A DNA stretch of 64,000 bases from Apoda limacodes (Eukaryota; Arthropoda; Insecta; Lepidoptera; Limacodidae). A program made the position numbers and the translations under genes. The stretch spans positions 8,110,373 to 8,174,372 of the forward strand of contig OX291548.1 of the NCBI GenBank assembly GCA_946406115.1. The letters run 5' to 3'. This document shows positions 43,801 to 54,860 of this stretch, piece after piece. The first letter of the stretch is position 1. Every line of letters begins with the position of its first letter. Below the pieces are notes generated by a model. The model had not been told where the DNA came from and did no database searches. It saw only the letters and a list, made by a program, of their open reading frames with translations.

Positions 43801-44784
43801 GAGCTCGCCTTTTATAAGAACGGACTTAATTTGATCGAAATACACTCAACGAGGCCCACCTCTACCGATCACTCCCCAAGCAGTAACATTTCCTACTTTC
43901 TTTACCAATGTGAGTAGCAAAGCCAGATGTTTAACACTAAAATCGTTTATTAATGTTTTCTAAATTTATAATTCAGTTTTGCAGTGTAAAACGTTTTTGT
44001 AGAAAAATTACATAACATATAATTAACAGTCTTAACCATAATTTTTACGTAGGTAAATATTTCTTTTTTTAGGACTAGCAATGCCTAAATTCCTGAATGC
44101 TTTCTTTTCTATTCTATTCCTTATTTTTTAGCAAAATAAACAATACTTATTATATATTTACTTAATAATTGAGGATTCTGGGATTTTTATTAATATTTAT
44201 AGAACTCCGCACACTATACTGGTAAAATAACAAACCTTATTATATGCGTGCATCCAGGTACCTACGATATCTTTTGGAATAGTATGCGTATAATTTACGC
44301 CTATAACTATAAACTAACAGTGTTTGTTTGTTATGGTTTTGTTAGTATTATGTCCCAGATTACCGCCGTACGCAATGGTCACCCACCTACGACGGCACGC
44401 GAATATATATGTAATATCAGTACATTGCTTACCTCCTGCTGTACTCAAGTGCTTCTGCGCTCAGAATTTCATATTAAATTACATGTGCCCATATGCGCTG
44501 AGTCATCAGTAAAAAATAAAGCTAGTTTTTTAGGGTTCCGCAACCTATTTGTCTGTCTGTCTGCCAGACCATCAAAATGCTTCATCTTTAAGACCGAAAT
44601 AGGTAGAGGCCTAAAAATTTCACAGAATATGTGTTATAATGGCGGATTATATAAGAAATAATAAAAAGTTAAAAAAATCAAGGGGGGTCCTTAAACAAGA
44701 AACGCGTTTTCGTTATATTTTTGCTCTGTTGTAAAAATAGTAATACATTCAAGCTTCAAACTTATAGCAAAAAATAAAAACGGC
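43801..44784. other. Background with a repeat head at 44530
   Basis: TTTTAGGGTTCCGCAACC and GTCTGTCTGTCTGCC at 44530-44570 are the head of the repeat seen at 38714. The rest is unassigned. The 137-codon frame (44248-44661) crosses this repeat and is not supported as a gene. Confidence 0.4.
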
Positions 44785-45030
44785 CAAGTTTGAGACGAGC
44801 CCGAGCCATCATAAGCTTAAATTATCGTATCAGCGCTATCTAGCGATTATTAAGAGAAACAGTAACACATTATTTTGTTGGAAACGATATTCAAATTTTA
44901 GAACGTCGGGCTTGGTCAGTAATTGGATAGGTAACCGCAGCGGCACACTTTTTAGATTTGTTTGTGTTCGTAAATTACGTAACTGGTGGTAACCGCGTTG
45001 CACGAGTGACTCGCATTTGAACAATTTGAT
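44785..45030 (-). repeat. 'CCGGCCAAGTGCGAGT' element, copy 2
   Basis: In reverse complement it gives ATTTGCGAGTCAC-like head text, ACGTAATTTACGAACACAAA, GTGTGCCGCTGCGGTTACC, AATATCGTTTCCAACAAAAT and GTTACTGTTTCTCTTAATA, in the same order as 31805-32035 but diverged. Confidence 0.6.
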
Positions 45031-45229
45031 ATAATAAAATATAAATTTTTAAATCATTTCTTGATGTAAAAAAAGCTAAATGTTTTTCTTGCACTTGGAT
45101 ACCAAAAAAAAATTTATGTTGGAGAAATCTTAGCTCACTGTTATTTATTTCTCTTTGTAAGTTTGTTTTGTTCGCATGTCTTTCCGATTGAAAATTCGCA
45201 TTAAATATGCGCCATCTGGCTCTAAAGTA

Positions 45230-45430
45230 AGCAAAACTTGTGTTATGGATACCAGACAACGGATACAAATACATATATATTCCTTTTTTTGTAAACACAT
45301 ACATATCATACATAAATACACCCAGACTCAAGATCAACACAAATATTTGTCCTGTGCGGGAATCATATCCACACCCTGTGCACATCAGCCGGCCACACTA
45401 CCAACTAGGCTGCGAGGAAGTCAATGCATT
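45230..45430 (-). repeat. tRNA-derived SINE-type element
   Basis: Reverse complement: CCTCGCAGCCTAGTTGGTAG (A box side, about 45398-45417), GGTGTGGATATGATTCCC (B-box-like), then ACAAATATTTGTGTTGATC and an A/T-rich tail with TATGTATGTGTTT. It has the same architecture as 19530-19665. Confidence 0.6.
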
Positions 45431-45888
45431 GTTCAAGCACTCAATCCAAACTCGATTGTGCTGAAATATGGTATTATCGATGGAACTTTGGTAATAATAC
45501 TATACTTATGTATGTAGATCTAGCCAAAAGAAAATGAATGATTACTTAAGTAATCACATGCTGGTCAGTAATATTTGTGATTTTATTTCAATTATTACAT
45601 AGTTTTCAGTAATATTTCTAATTCTATTGAATTAATCACATGAAGTTCAGTAATATTTCTGATTGTATTTAATTCTTACTCAATTAATTGATTTATAACA
45701 TTTAGTGTATGAAGTTAAATTATGAAGCTTCAGAGGAACACCATAATTAAATGAACAAAATTGCGTTTATGTTTCTTTTAATTTTTGGTTCGAACATTTT
45801 CAAAACTGTGTCTGGTTCAATTGTTCTCCCTGTTAGTTATTGAAAGTTAGAGATATTTCTCTAGTGTTGCTATTTTTATTTGAATTTT
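45431..45888. other. A+T-rich background with TAATATTTCTGATT repeats
   Basis: CAGTAATATTT(G/C)T(A/G)ATT recurs at about 45566, 45607 and 45646 with TAATCACATG words, a loose local repetition of about 40 bases. No gene is seen. Confidence 0.5.
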
Positions 45889-46020
45889 AAAATACTGAAA
45901 GGGGTTTCAAGCCCGATTTTGATGAAAACTAAAACTGCATCATTGGATTTTCATAAATGGTGTAATAATACAATTTTAGTTATCATCAAAATCGAACCTG
46001 AGACTCCTTTGAGTACTTTT
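45889..46020. other. 132-nt inverted-repeat hairpin
   Basis: AAAGGGGTTTCAAGCCCGAT, TTTGATGAAAACTAAAACTG on the left pairs with the reverse complement of the right, AAAGGAGTCTCAGGTTCGAT, TTTGATGATAACTAAAATTG. Arms are about 50 bases at roughly 80% identity, with a loop of about 30 bases. It is non-coding. It could be a small foldback transposon or a hairpin RNA. Confidence 0.65.
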
Positions 46021-47065
46021 CGCTATTCCTCATAGTTGCGGATTTGACCATGCACGCCCACTTGAAAAATTCAGCCTGTAGTGTTTGAAAATAAAAACAA
46101 AGACAAAAACTTAATAAAAAATCCCATGTTTTCGCACAAAGGCAAAAAAATTAAATATATGCATTCGTCGTTTCTCCGTGCGGCTGAATCCGTTGTTATC
46201 GGGCATGCCATCACGCCTCGCTCCTCAGACCTCCCAAGCGTCTCGTCCATTGTGTCTCGGCCCATTGTTCCAGACTGACGAGACGAGGTGTCTGCCAGCA
46301 CTACTGCTGTACCTTACGGGTGCCAAGGTGAAAAAATGCGAAGCATACCAGACGATGACTAGTTCTTTTAAAAAGTTGTACTTTGAAAATTGAGGAATTC
46401 ATAAGGTTAGGAAAACTTTTAAACAGAATTGGCCTTAATCGTGACATGAAGTGAGCGCAAGTGAGCCAATTGATTGAAATATAGAACACACACACAGACC
46501 ATACACATACACACACACACACACATCCACGCAAAAAAAATGCTTTTATTTTAAACTTGTGGTAGTGCTGGCGTTATATTTATTCTATGATTTTGTTTAT
46601 ATATATGTATATGTATATCATATATATTGTTAACATTCAATATGTAATAATCTGTCTTTTTGAATAGATTGACTCCATTTTGAATCGGTTGATTGTATTT
46701 ATTGTAAAATCAGTAGATTGATTGCTAGAATCACAAAGCAAACAGGAATCCGAAAACTCTGTTGTTTTTGTAAATTAACCACAAAGTTCTTCGAATTTAA
46801 TTATGTTAATTAAATAAAACTTTTCATCAAATTATTACATTTTCCCCTCGCTCGAGTCGAAATGGCGGACAAGTTATTTCAATCGCTTTAGGACACCTTA
46901 ATTAGCTTATCAAAATTAACCTTTAATGGAATATTTAATTTTAGTGCTAAATGCATCTAGTTAAATACATTGAATATAATCAACAGTAAAGTAACATACA
47001 ACGTAATACTTTAGCCATATTAAAGTAAAATGTAGTTAACATTTGACAAAGCCTTAACTTTACTC
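46021..47065. other. Background with a G+C-rich unresolved patch and an (AC)n tract
   Basis: 46180-46330 is G+C-richer and open on both strands (for example LNPLLSGMPSRLAPQTSQAS), with no recognised domain and a weak donor (CCAAGGTGAAA) at its end. It may be a decayed coding piece of a transposon. 46600-46630 is TA-rich. Confidence 0.3.
46487..46526. repeat. (AC)n microsatellite, imperfect
   Basis: ACACACACACAGACC is followed after a short gap by ACATACACACACACACACAC. The minus-strand frame reading poly-Cys/Val through it is an artefact. Confidence 0.9.
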
Positions 47066-47332
47066 TCATTTACATTTATGTTTATGGCATTCAATTTCTG
47101 TGCTGCATTTTTTGTAAACTCTAATGTCAAACACCTGACCATTGGCATAGAGTAGACCCTTAATTAGTAACTGATTAATTCCCGATGATTTAAAGAGATC
47201 AAAAAGAGAAGCAATAAAGCTTTCTCTTTTAAATCTCTTATACAATTGTCCATGAATAGCTTGAACAACCAAGGTGCATAGTATTGATGAAGAATAAAAT
47301 CTCACCTCATTTTTAAAAATAACAGAATGCAA
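47066..47332 (-). CDS. Unidentified 80-90-codon open frame
   Basis: On the minus strand the frame runs to a TGA at 47066-47068 with a balanced codon mix. Text includes IHGQLYKRFKRESFIASLFD and GLLYANGQVFDIRVYKKC, ending in a Cys/His/Lys-rich tail. There is no signal peptide and no known motif. The start is uncertain, as the first residues merge with A+T-rich DNA. It may be a transposon or host exon remnant, or chance. Confidence 0.2.
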   Translation of the reverse strand: MHSVIFKNEVRFYSSSILCTLVVQAIHGQLYKRFKRESFIASLFDLFKSSGINQLLIKGLLYANGQVFDIRVYKKCSTEIECHKHKCK

Positions 47333-47349
47333 AATTACATTACACCAAG

Positions 47350-47560
47350 ATCAAATCAATGAGTCAAATAGATAATACAAGCAAGCACAATTTGTTTGGC
47401 TGCGCGAGTTGACCTCGACTGTACTCGTACTGGTACCTACATCCGTCGGAGCGCGCCCACGCACCAATTGTGATCGATTTATGTTCTGTCTTTGATCGTA
47501 GCGTAGTCTGAACAACCTATCATTTACACGTCGCGTCGTTTTGGGTGTCAACTAAATTTA
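47350..47560. other. CpG-richer patch, unassigned
   Basis: GGCTGCGCGAGTTGACC, TCCGTCGGAGCGCGCCCACG and CACGTCGCGTCGTTTTG stand out from the flanks. A 66-codon minus-strand frame exists (47351-47551) without a known domain. A promoter or old repeat are possible. Confidence 0.25.
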
Positions 47561-47649
47561 TTATTAAACACGATTTTTTTAAAAGTAACTAAATAAATAT
47601 AGGTACATCCTAAATGCTATTTATTAGAATTGTCTCAAATTATAAATAT

Positions 47650-47965
47650 AATAATATAATAAAGCTCCAGATATTATAGTTAAATTTTATTTTAATTTTT
47701 ATTTTAATTTAGAATTTTTAATTTTTGACTTTTAATTTTTTGCATTTTAATTTTTGATAATTAATTTATAATTTACAATTCAAATTAATTTTTTTTTTTT
47801 GTTAATTTTGATAAATATCTAATTTTAATTTTTTTATTATTATTTTAAGTTTTGCTATTTATCTGGACTAACTACTAACATCCTTTTATGTTTTTGTATT
47901 ACTAACATTAATATGGACTGAGTTGCCTGAAATAAATTAATTGAATTGAATTGAATAAATAAAAA
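47650..47965 (+). mobile_element. A+T-rich LINE-type 3' end with (TTGAA)n tail
   Basis: A long TTTTAATTTT-rich tract leads to ATATGGACTGAGTTGCCTGA and AATAAATTAATTGAATTGAA, finishing in a TTGAA/TTGAATAAAT simple repeat. Short tandem tails after AATAAA are typical of Jockey/R1-like LINE ends. The coding part is missing. Confidence 0.45.
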
Positions 47966-48956
47966 ACACTGTAAAAATCAGCTACTTGTATGTGGACTGC
48001 CCAAAAGGCTGGCAAAGCTTAAACCCATCCTTTGAGCTTCATAACTGGCAGCCCTCTGGTCATTAGATGTGTTAAATAAATAAGATGGTAGTTAGATATG
48101 GTTTTCAACAATTTATGAGCATCTGACCGCTATGGACTCGTCTTCACAGCAATCTGCATTAAATGTTTACCAATTTCCATGTTAAGCATATTATTATTTA
48201 TATAATTAGAATAGATTTTAAAAAATATTGCTGATTGATTCAATTTATTTCCTTAGCTCTTATATTAAAGAAAAAATGATGTAAAATTTGGTTACCTTAA
48301 ATACATTTACACAGAAATAGATTACATTACCTAAATTTAAAAAACAACCTATTTGCTAGGTAATTTATTTGAATAAAAAATTTTAAATGTCACGTACCAT
48401 GTTATACAGAAGTTTACAAAATTACAAAGCATTGTGTTGTAATGTAATTTAATTTCTTGTTAGGAATAAAACGACCTTGACTTTGACATCTACGACGGGG
48501 CAGACGTAGGGTACACGCACAGACAACAAAGTAATTTTTACCTTTTTAAATTGCTTAAAGTAATTTATGCCCAAAAATGTACTTGTAAGTTACACCAGTA
48601 GGTAATGATGCCAATGATATTTAAATAAAGATATGGTATCTTTATATTGTTCGAAATCTAAATTTGATTCGCTATTACTTATACGTATATACATAGGTTC
48701 TAATAAAGAATGCAATAGATAATACGTAACGTGTGATACAGAAGTACAGTAAGCAATATTTCTCCTTAGCTTACTGCTGACATGTTACTGAATCAAATTA
48801 CGACAATTGCCTTAATTTCGCCGCCTCAGTTTTAGCGTGCGAGTACGATATCTACCTCTTTTAATACATACACTATCATTGGATGCTGATAATCCTGCTT
48901 TCCGGTTCCTGTTTAGTAATGTTTGCACTTACTAAAGAAAAACAAGAAACTCTTTA
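47966..48956. other. A+T-rich background
   Basis: 48000-48065 (GGCTGGCAAAGC, ACTGGCAGCCCTCTGG) and 48470-48530 (AATAAAACGACCTTGAC, CTACGACGGGGCAGACGTAG) look like pieces of old retroelements but cannot be assigned. No gene is seen. Confidence 0.35.
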
Positions 48957-49242
48957 AAAATCGGCCGAGTGCATGCCGGACTCGCGCACGAAGAGTTCCG
49001 TACCATTATTTGCAATAACGAGCAAAAAAATCACGTATCTTGTATGGGAGCCCGCTTAAATATTTTTTTTTTCTGTTTTTTAGTATTTGTTGTTATAGCG
49101 GCAAGAGAAATACATCTTCTGTAAAAATTTCAACTGTCTAACTATAACGGTTCATGTGATACAGCCTGGTGACAGACGGACGGACGGACAGCGAAGCCTT
49201 AGTAATAGGGTTCCTAATTACCTTTCAGGTACGGAACCCTAA
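48957..49242 (+). repeat. Complete 'CGGCCGAGTGC..GTACGGAACCCT' element
   Basis: It starts TCGGCCGAGTGCATGCCGGA and CTCGCGCACGAAGAGTTCCG. The middle has GTATGGGAGCCCGCTTAAAT, TATAACGGTTCATGTGATAC and GACGGACGGACGGACAGCG. It ends AGGTACGGAACCCTAAG. GAGTTCCGTACC (48993-49004) and GGTACGGAACCCT (49228-49240) form an inverted repeat. This is the best-preserved copy of a very abundant moth element and is non-coding. Confidence 0.75.
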
Positions 49243-50574
49243 GAAAATGGCATTTTTCCTACATTTCATCACAAATCGGAATCCTTTGCCTGTGAAATCA
49301 TATTATTTTTATACTCTCGTGCTAAAATTATTACAATAGGAAATCAAAACTATTTAGGAGTCATTTCAGCAACATGTGTAAAAAAGTATGTACCTACTTG
49401 TAACATTAAAATGCGACCAGACCATACTGAAAAGTAAGATGTGATAGCTTCTCGCTAGATGGCGTTGATTTACAATAGTATTTAAATGCTGATGTCAATA
49501 AATAGATGGCGCTCCATGTTGTTAAAAAAAATGTATCTTCGTAATTTTTTTTTCTGTTAAAAAGCATTGTATGCAATTACACGAAAATTACCTTTTTTAA
49601 CACTCATATTGTGTTATTGTAGTACTCACTTTCACAATAGTTGCATAAATAGCTCTATTAAAATTCGACGCCTACCATTTCAAATAATAGATATATTGAG
49701 TATATTAATACAAATTTTATATATAGCACATATATACGTATAAAACGGAACCTGAAAAAACTTAGGCTACCTATTTTTTTCCTGATTTCTGTACTTTTGC
49801 CTTTCCTGAATTATTATCCACTTGAATCGAATAGCTACTGTATAGGCCAAATAAGCAACGTGATTGTTTCAGCTAGGTTTCTCGTGGGAATAGAAAAAAA
49901 AATATGTCCACGTGCTCAAATCCCACGCAGACTAAGCCACTGGCATCAAATAAACTAAGTCAAAAGCTTTCAAATTGATATACGAGTAAAGATATCTTTG
50001 ATCACCGATCACCGTTGATAGCCGGTACGATAACGTATCAAAGATATATTGACTGTTAACCAATTTTGGATGCATCATTTATCTACGTCGGGAGTTCGAA
50101 TCTAACAGATATTCTCATATTAGGCAATATTGAGACCGATCAATAGAGACGTGAGGACTCTTGTTAAGAGATAACGCTTGCTTTGAAAAAATAAGATATA
50201 GGAAGCTTGCTTCGATTTTAAGTATTATTTGCATAAAATGTGGTTGTAGCTTTATCGAGGCTTGGTTGATACGTAAGCATGGTTGATACGTGAGTTTTAT
50301 TGTGTGATATTAATAGTAATAGCCAATAGGACTACATTTTGACCACCTGTGGTGACAACCACAATGTATTGAAAACTATGTTATCAACAAACGAATGTTG
50401 TAAGATTTCAACCTTCTATAAAACCTTATTGATGATCGAGTTTTGTGCGATAGGCTCACCTACTAGGAGGGTTTGGACACAATACCACCTTTGTAAGGTT
50501 GATATTACGAGAAGTAAAATTTCATAATTTCTATCTTTTTTTTTTGTTATTATTATAATATATAACTTATTGCC
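49243..50574. other. A+T-rich background
   Basis: No gene. CTAGATGGCG (49454) and AGATGGCGCTCC (49505) are common insect repeat words. A loose inverted run around 49980-50050 (TATCTTTGATCACCG, ACGTATCAAAGATATATT) is noted only. Confidence 0.4.
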
Positions 50575-50720
50575 TTAGCCGTTATACGTCCCCACTGGTG
50601 GAGCATAGGTCTGTGCTTAGAAAAGTAGGTTTAGGCCACAGGCAACCAGGTACGCCTTGTGGAAGTTGGCAATCGTTATCTAGTTAGATGGCACTGGACT
50701 GTCTAAGTTTTTAAGTCAAA
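50575..50720 (+). repeat. SINE-like fragment (family of 53036-53300)
   Basis: TATACGTCCCCACTGGTGGA, GCATAGGTCTGTGCTTAG and GGTTTAGGCCACAGGCAACC match the head of the element. The remainder is lost. Confidence 0.55.
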
Positions 50721-52614
50721 TAAAAGCACCGTTTCAATCCTGATCGAGACGGCTAATATCCTGATTTTGGTTATGTCCGTAATTCAAAAAAAGGTTCAAT
50801 ATCTATCTATATTGTTTTGTAACAACTAAAAATGAAGAGTGAATATGTCCTGGTTATTTATGAAATTCGTCTCTAATAGATATAAATTAATAAAATAAAT
50901 AAATAATAAATATAAAGCTCACTGCACATTATACTACAATAGATTCTGGCAATTTTATTATGTTTATTCACTGACTATTGTTTTTACCACTTTTATAACT
51001 AACATTTATAGAAGTCTTCTCTTTAGTTGTCCCTATTTCAAAACCAATTTGGTGCACTAGATTTGGTAACATTGCCCATAATAAATTATATATAGAGTAG
51101 CCTACCAAGGTGATAAGTTATTAAGTAGATATCTTTATATAATGTTTTTTTTGTGAATCCTAAGCATCGATATTATTTTTCGATGATCCTAAATAGAGAT
51201 TTAACTTTTACTTGGCAACGTCAGCTTAGCTATAAAAGCTTTCACTAAATCAGTTCCACTTCTATAATAAAACGGTCAAGCAGGTATCGTTACCTCACGT
51301 ATATACTACGTACATAGTCAGCAAATATTTATTTTATGAAAACATTATACCAAATTAAAAAAATCCAGCCCCTAAGGAAGACATACCGATGGAATATTAA
51401 GCTAGGTGTTCACTTCGCTTTAAAGTGCAATGCCAATACAATGACTATTGTCATCGGACGGCAAGTAAATGAAAAAATATAGATATAGCTGTCCTTTCAG
51501 TTATTAGTATTCCAGTTCTGCTCTAGGTATTAAATTTAACTTTTCAATGAAATTTTGATTTTGGATCATTGTTTTTGTCAAAATAATATGTATGTACATG
51601 CACATTTTTTTTGTCAAAAATAATTCTATTTTTATAAATGCCTTTTTAAAACTACTAAAAACTGCTTAACACATTTAAGTATATCCCGCAAAATTTAAAA
51701 GTTCCCGCAAGAAAAACAATAACCGAATTCCACGTGGGCTAACTGTAGTCACAGCTATAGCTTACTATAGCAACTTTTTTTACTAGAATCAAGGAGTTAC
51801 TATAAATTTTATGCCAATACCCAGATTTGGAATTATCGCAGCCGCTGGTAAAAGATAGTTAAAAAATAAATCCAAATATACTCTGGTTTCTCTGGCCGAA
51901 TTCGTTCCGTCGACAAACCCTTCCTAAAGATATTTCCAATAAATATAGAAAATATTAAAATTTGAATTACAATCGGCGAGGCAAGATATCGAATGACAAA
52001 CACACAAAAAAATACAGACAAATTGGGAACCTTCTTTTTTAAATTGGGTTACAATTTCTTTTTTTTATATTATATCTAGGTTTAAGATAACTAGTATACA
52101 CTAACATAGTAACTAATATTCTACTTATTATAGACCGTACCTTCACCGAACTACCCCGACTCCCTTAGCGTACATCAAAATATTGCTTGAGTACTTTGCT
52201 ATAAGTTTTATACGTTCATACGTTTTATACGTTTATACGTACGACGCTAACGTTCATCTAGCAGCACATATGGGATTACAACATAATATGGGATCTTTTT
52301 AGAAAAAAGTGAGTAGATTTTTAAAGAGTCCACAGTCGTCCGCTTCACATCCGGCGGACCACAAGCTTTGCAAACTTGGTTGTATAAAAAAAACTTTATC
52401 CTAATTTAAATTGAAATTTCAATCACACATTATTTTGTTTTGTCTTGTTTTATTAATTCTTGTGCAAACATTTTAAATACATGTCAGCTGTAATCAACTT
52501 CTGACATTTGCTTACATTACAAATAAATTTGTCTGTCTGTCAGTCTCGGCGTGTTTTTACTGTAAAATCGATATCCGATGTGAGCATGTCTATTTTCAAT
52601 TTATTTAATGCACA
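50721..52614. other. A+T-rich background
   Basis: No gene is supported. A minus-strand frame at 51833-52021 has a hydrophobic stretch followed by basic residues, but no splice sites or family. ATACGTTTATACGTACGACG at 52207-52246 is a local TACG repetition. Confidence 0.4.
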
Positions 52615-52678
52615 CAGTGCAATTTGTTGATTGAATATCAGTACGCGTACATGATATTGCAGATTGACTGTTACACTG
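52615..52678. other. Imperfect 64-nt palindrome centred on GTACGCGTAC
   Basis: CAGTGCAATTTGTTGATTG / AATATCA on the left pairs with the reverse complement of TGATATTGCAGATTGACTGTTACACTG on the right. The centre is the perfect palindrome GTACGCGTAC (52641-52650). It is a short hairpin of unknown role. Confidence 0.45.
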
Positions 52679-53035
52679 CGTTTTCGTTGCCTTCAAGCAA
52701 GGGAAGACATGAGGTAGGTACTAACGAGAACTTCTAGAATACCACGTTAAAAAATTACTTTCAATTTAATATATATATAATAAATTACAAGATTACAACT
52801 ACTACAACGATGTAATTAATTTCTATGAAATAATTATTCTGAAATAAAATAAAACATAATAATCAAACGTAACGTAGTATTTTACAGTTAAGAAGCACAA
52901 AAAACAAAACCTTCTCGTTTTACAAAATTAGTATGATTAATATTACAGAGTAAAAGAAAACAACGACAAATAAAATTTGGTATTTATCGTTTTTTTTACG
53001 GTTTAAAGACTATACTTAAACTAAAAGCTTTCATA
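52679..53035. other. A+T-rich background
   Basis: Nothing recognisable. TATATATATAATA simple sequence lies near 52772. Confidence 0.4.
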
Positions 53036-53300
53036 CGTTCCCACTGTTGGGGCACGGCCTACCCTCAACGAGGGTGATTTAGGCCATAGTCCACACGCGG
53101 GCCCAGTACGGATTGTGGACTTCACATATATATTTTTTTATGCAGGTTTTCTCACGATGTTTTCCTTTACCGATAAGCCAGCGGTGCGCATAAATCAGTG
53201 TACATGAGAGATTAAGAAAAGACTCATTGGTACACGACGAACCGGGGTTCGAACCTCCGCCACTTGGGAAGTGAAGTGAAATTTAAACCACTTAAATCAT
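53036..53300 (+). repeat. SINE-like element, full-length
   Basis: CGTTCCCACTGTTGGGGCAC, TTAGGCCATAGTCCACACGC, GTGGACTTCACATATATAT, TGCAGGTTTTCTCACGATG, TTTTCCTTTACCGATAAGCC appear in order. It ends with a palindromic B-box-like ACCGGGGTTCGAACCTCCGC (about 53241-53260). I know it as a very common lepidopteran repeat. Partial copies lie at 33985, 41591 (reverse), 50575 and 53780 (reverse). Confidence 0.75.
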
Positions 53301-53559
53301 TTTATTTTACATTAAATCAAATAACTAATAATTGTCATACTCGTAGTAAATAAGTAGGTAAGTATTTATTTAAATTTTCATTCCGTTAAAATGTAAAGTT
53401 TATTTAAAGAGGATCATTTCAGGGTAACGAGATTAACAATTTTCAGTAGCTCATTCAAATTGTTGTTTTAATTGATTATGTCATTATTTTTTATTAAGTC
53501 TGTTACTTACACATTGAACTAACAGTTCTTTAATAGTTTTTCTGCAGATCATCTACAAA
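53301..53559. other. A+T-rich background
   Basis: Nothing recognisable between the SINE and the 5S-like element. Confidence 0.4.
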
Positions 53560-53720
53560 GCTGAGAAGTTCGTGGCCCAGATACGGTCATCTATTATAGA
53601 AGGATATGTGAAGTCAAGAAACGAAGAGCCTCAGCCATTGGATGGGTGATCGCTCAGGTTTTTGGGGTTCTCCGTGTTTAGGTGTTCACATTAAACTATC
53701 GATCAGTCGTTCAGTCACAC
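53560..53720 (+). repeat. 5S-rRNA-like SINE fragment
   Basis: GAAGTCAAGAAACGAAGAGC aligns with the 5S A-box region (AAGTTAAGCAACGTCG...). CATTGGATGGGTGATCGCTC aligns with the 5S C-box region (TACTTGGATGGGTGACCGC), at normal spacing. It continues TTTTTGGGGTTCTCCGTGTT and GTTCACATTAAACT, which match the body of an abundant lepidopteran repeat with a 5S-like head that I recall. It is not a functional 5S gene: the 5' half of 5S is absent. Confidence 0.6.
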
Positions 53721-53779
53721 CAGACGCCTTATACGCTTGAAAACTCTGCCATTCGAGGGACCACTAGCTGAAAACATCC

Positions 53780-53890
53780 CCAATCCTCATGAAACCAGCG
53801 TGTTGGACTATAGCCCAAGCCTCCTTTCTCGAATTACATGCTTCTGTCTCAGTAGTGAGGACGTATAATGGCTTAGGCAACAATCTACAC
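53780..53890 (-). repeat. SINE-like fragment (family of 53036-53300), reverse
   Basis: Reverse complement: GCCTAAGCCATTATACGTCC, TCACTACTGAGACAGAAGC, GGAGGCTTGGGCTATAGTCC, AACACGCTGG. It is the head of the 53036 family, with the tail missing. Confidence 0.6.
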
Positions 53891-54604
53891 AACCTGCAAC
53901 TGCTATTAAAAAATTATAAAAATGTTATATATTTAACTTTATTATAGGGTTAACAAACTAAATGGACACTTAAATAGTTTTTATTATAGTTCCTGTTGTC
54001 ATTAAGCCCCCAAAATAAGTATCCCGGTGCTAAAGTGAGGACTAAGAACCATCTTGATAAAGTACTTTAATGCAGTTTAAGCCCATTTTCTCGCCGTCAA
54101 GTGCCATAAAAGTTTAAACTCCCGGCCTAGGATAGTCCAGAGTCGACAGCGTTAGTCTCTTTTTATGGTTGAATTTATTAACTGTGTAAATAACGGAAAT
54201 GTCCTTTTTTAAACTACACTCCTACAGGTTAAGAGATAGTTAAAATATAAAAAATATTTAAAACATTAGCCGAAAAATCCCAGATTAGGTTCAAATAACA
54301 TTGTTGTAACTGTTACAACATTATGTTCTTACGACAGAAAGAAAACTATATTAACTTAGTTTACTGTCAGATTTAAAATAAGTTTGTACTTGAGAATATT
54401 ATCTAAGACCTTCGTAGCTCTACGTGAGACTATATGACTGTATCCGCCTGTTCTACACTACGTCGGCTCTAATAATGAGACGAGACTGTAAGCCACATGG
54501 GTATAAACGCATGGTCGTGCTGAAGCAAAAGTAGGATACATCGTGTGCACTGGACTACCAACCTAACCCAATAGTTTAAAGGCAGAACTAACAAGCACTG
54601 CTAT
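53891..54604. other. A+T-rich background
   Basis: No gene is recognised. 54400-54560 is somewhat less A+T-rich without an assignable feature. Confidence 0.4.
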
Positions 54605-54712
54605 AATGGTATCCATAGCACAAGCCTTGCTTACTTTGGGGCCAGAGGGCGCTATGTGTAATATCCAAAAATATTTATTTATATATTTATTTATTATTTA
54701 TAGTTATTATCG
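54605..54712 (+). repeat. 'GGTATCC..GCACAAGCC' LINE tail with TATT run
   Basis: TGGTATCCATAGCACAAGCC, TTGCTTACTTTGGGGCCAG and AGGGCGCTATGTGTAATAT lead into a TATT/ATTT run. It parallels 26931-27000 and is better preserved. Confidence 0.6.
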
Positions 54713-54749
54713 TAGGCCGTAGTAGCTTTTTTAATTTAATAGAAACCGT

Positions 54750-54860
54750 CGGTCTGTTGTGACGATGGAATGGATATTCTACACCCGTGGGCACTTTCGA
54801 CCAGATAAAAAGTATCCGTTACCATTCGGCGTCCCTATTTCTATCTAGATCAGTTAGCAT
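54750..54860. mobile_element. Possible RTE-type tail piece
   Basis: CACCCGTGGGCACTTTCGAC and AGATAAAAAGTATCCGTTAC resemble the 'gggaactatt...ataaaaagtatcc' part of RTE-type tails. It is short and diverged. Confidence 0.3.

Noticed and set aside
44248..44661. 137-codon plus-strand frame
   Set aside because: It crosses the head of a dispersed repeat (GGGTTCCG...CTGTCTGTC) and has no domain.
45176..45517. Overlapping frames on both strands of 74-136 codons
   Set aside because: They are shadows of a tRNA-derived SINE and its flanks.
51833..52021. Minus-strand frame with a hydrophobic stretch
   Set aside because: No convincing splice sites, start context or recognisable family; A+T-rich DNA often encodes Ile/Phe/Leu runs by chance.
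53548..53649. Apparent terminal exon: TTTTTCTGCAG acceptor followed by 33 open codons and TGA
   Set aside because: The frame lies over a 5S-like SINE segment (A-box and C-box words), and the text after the stop continues as that repeat. The splice-like site is more likely chance.
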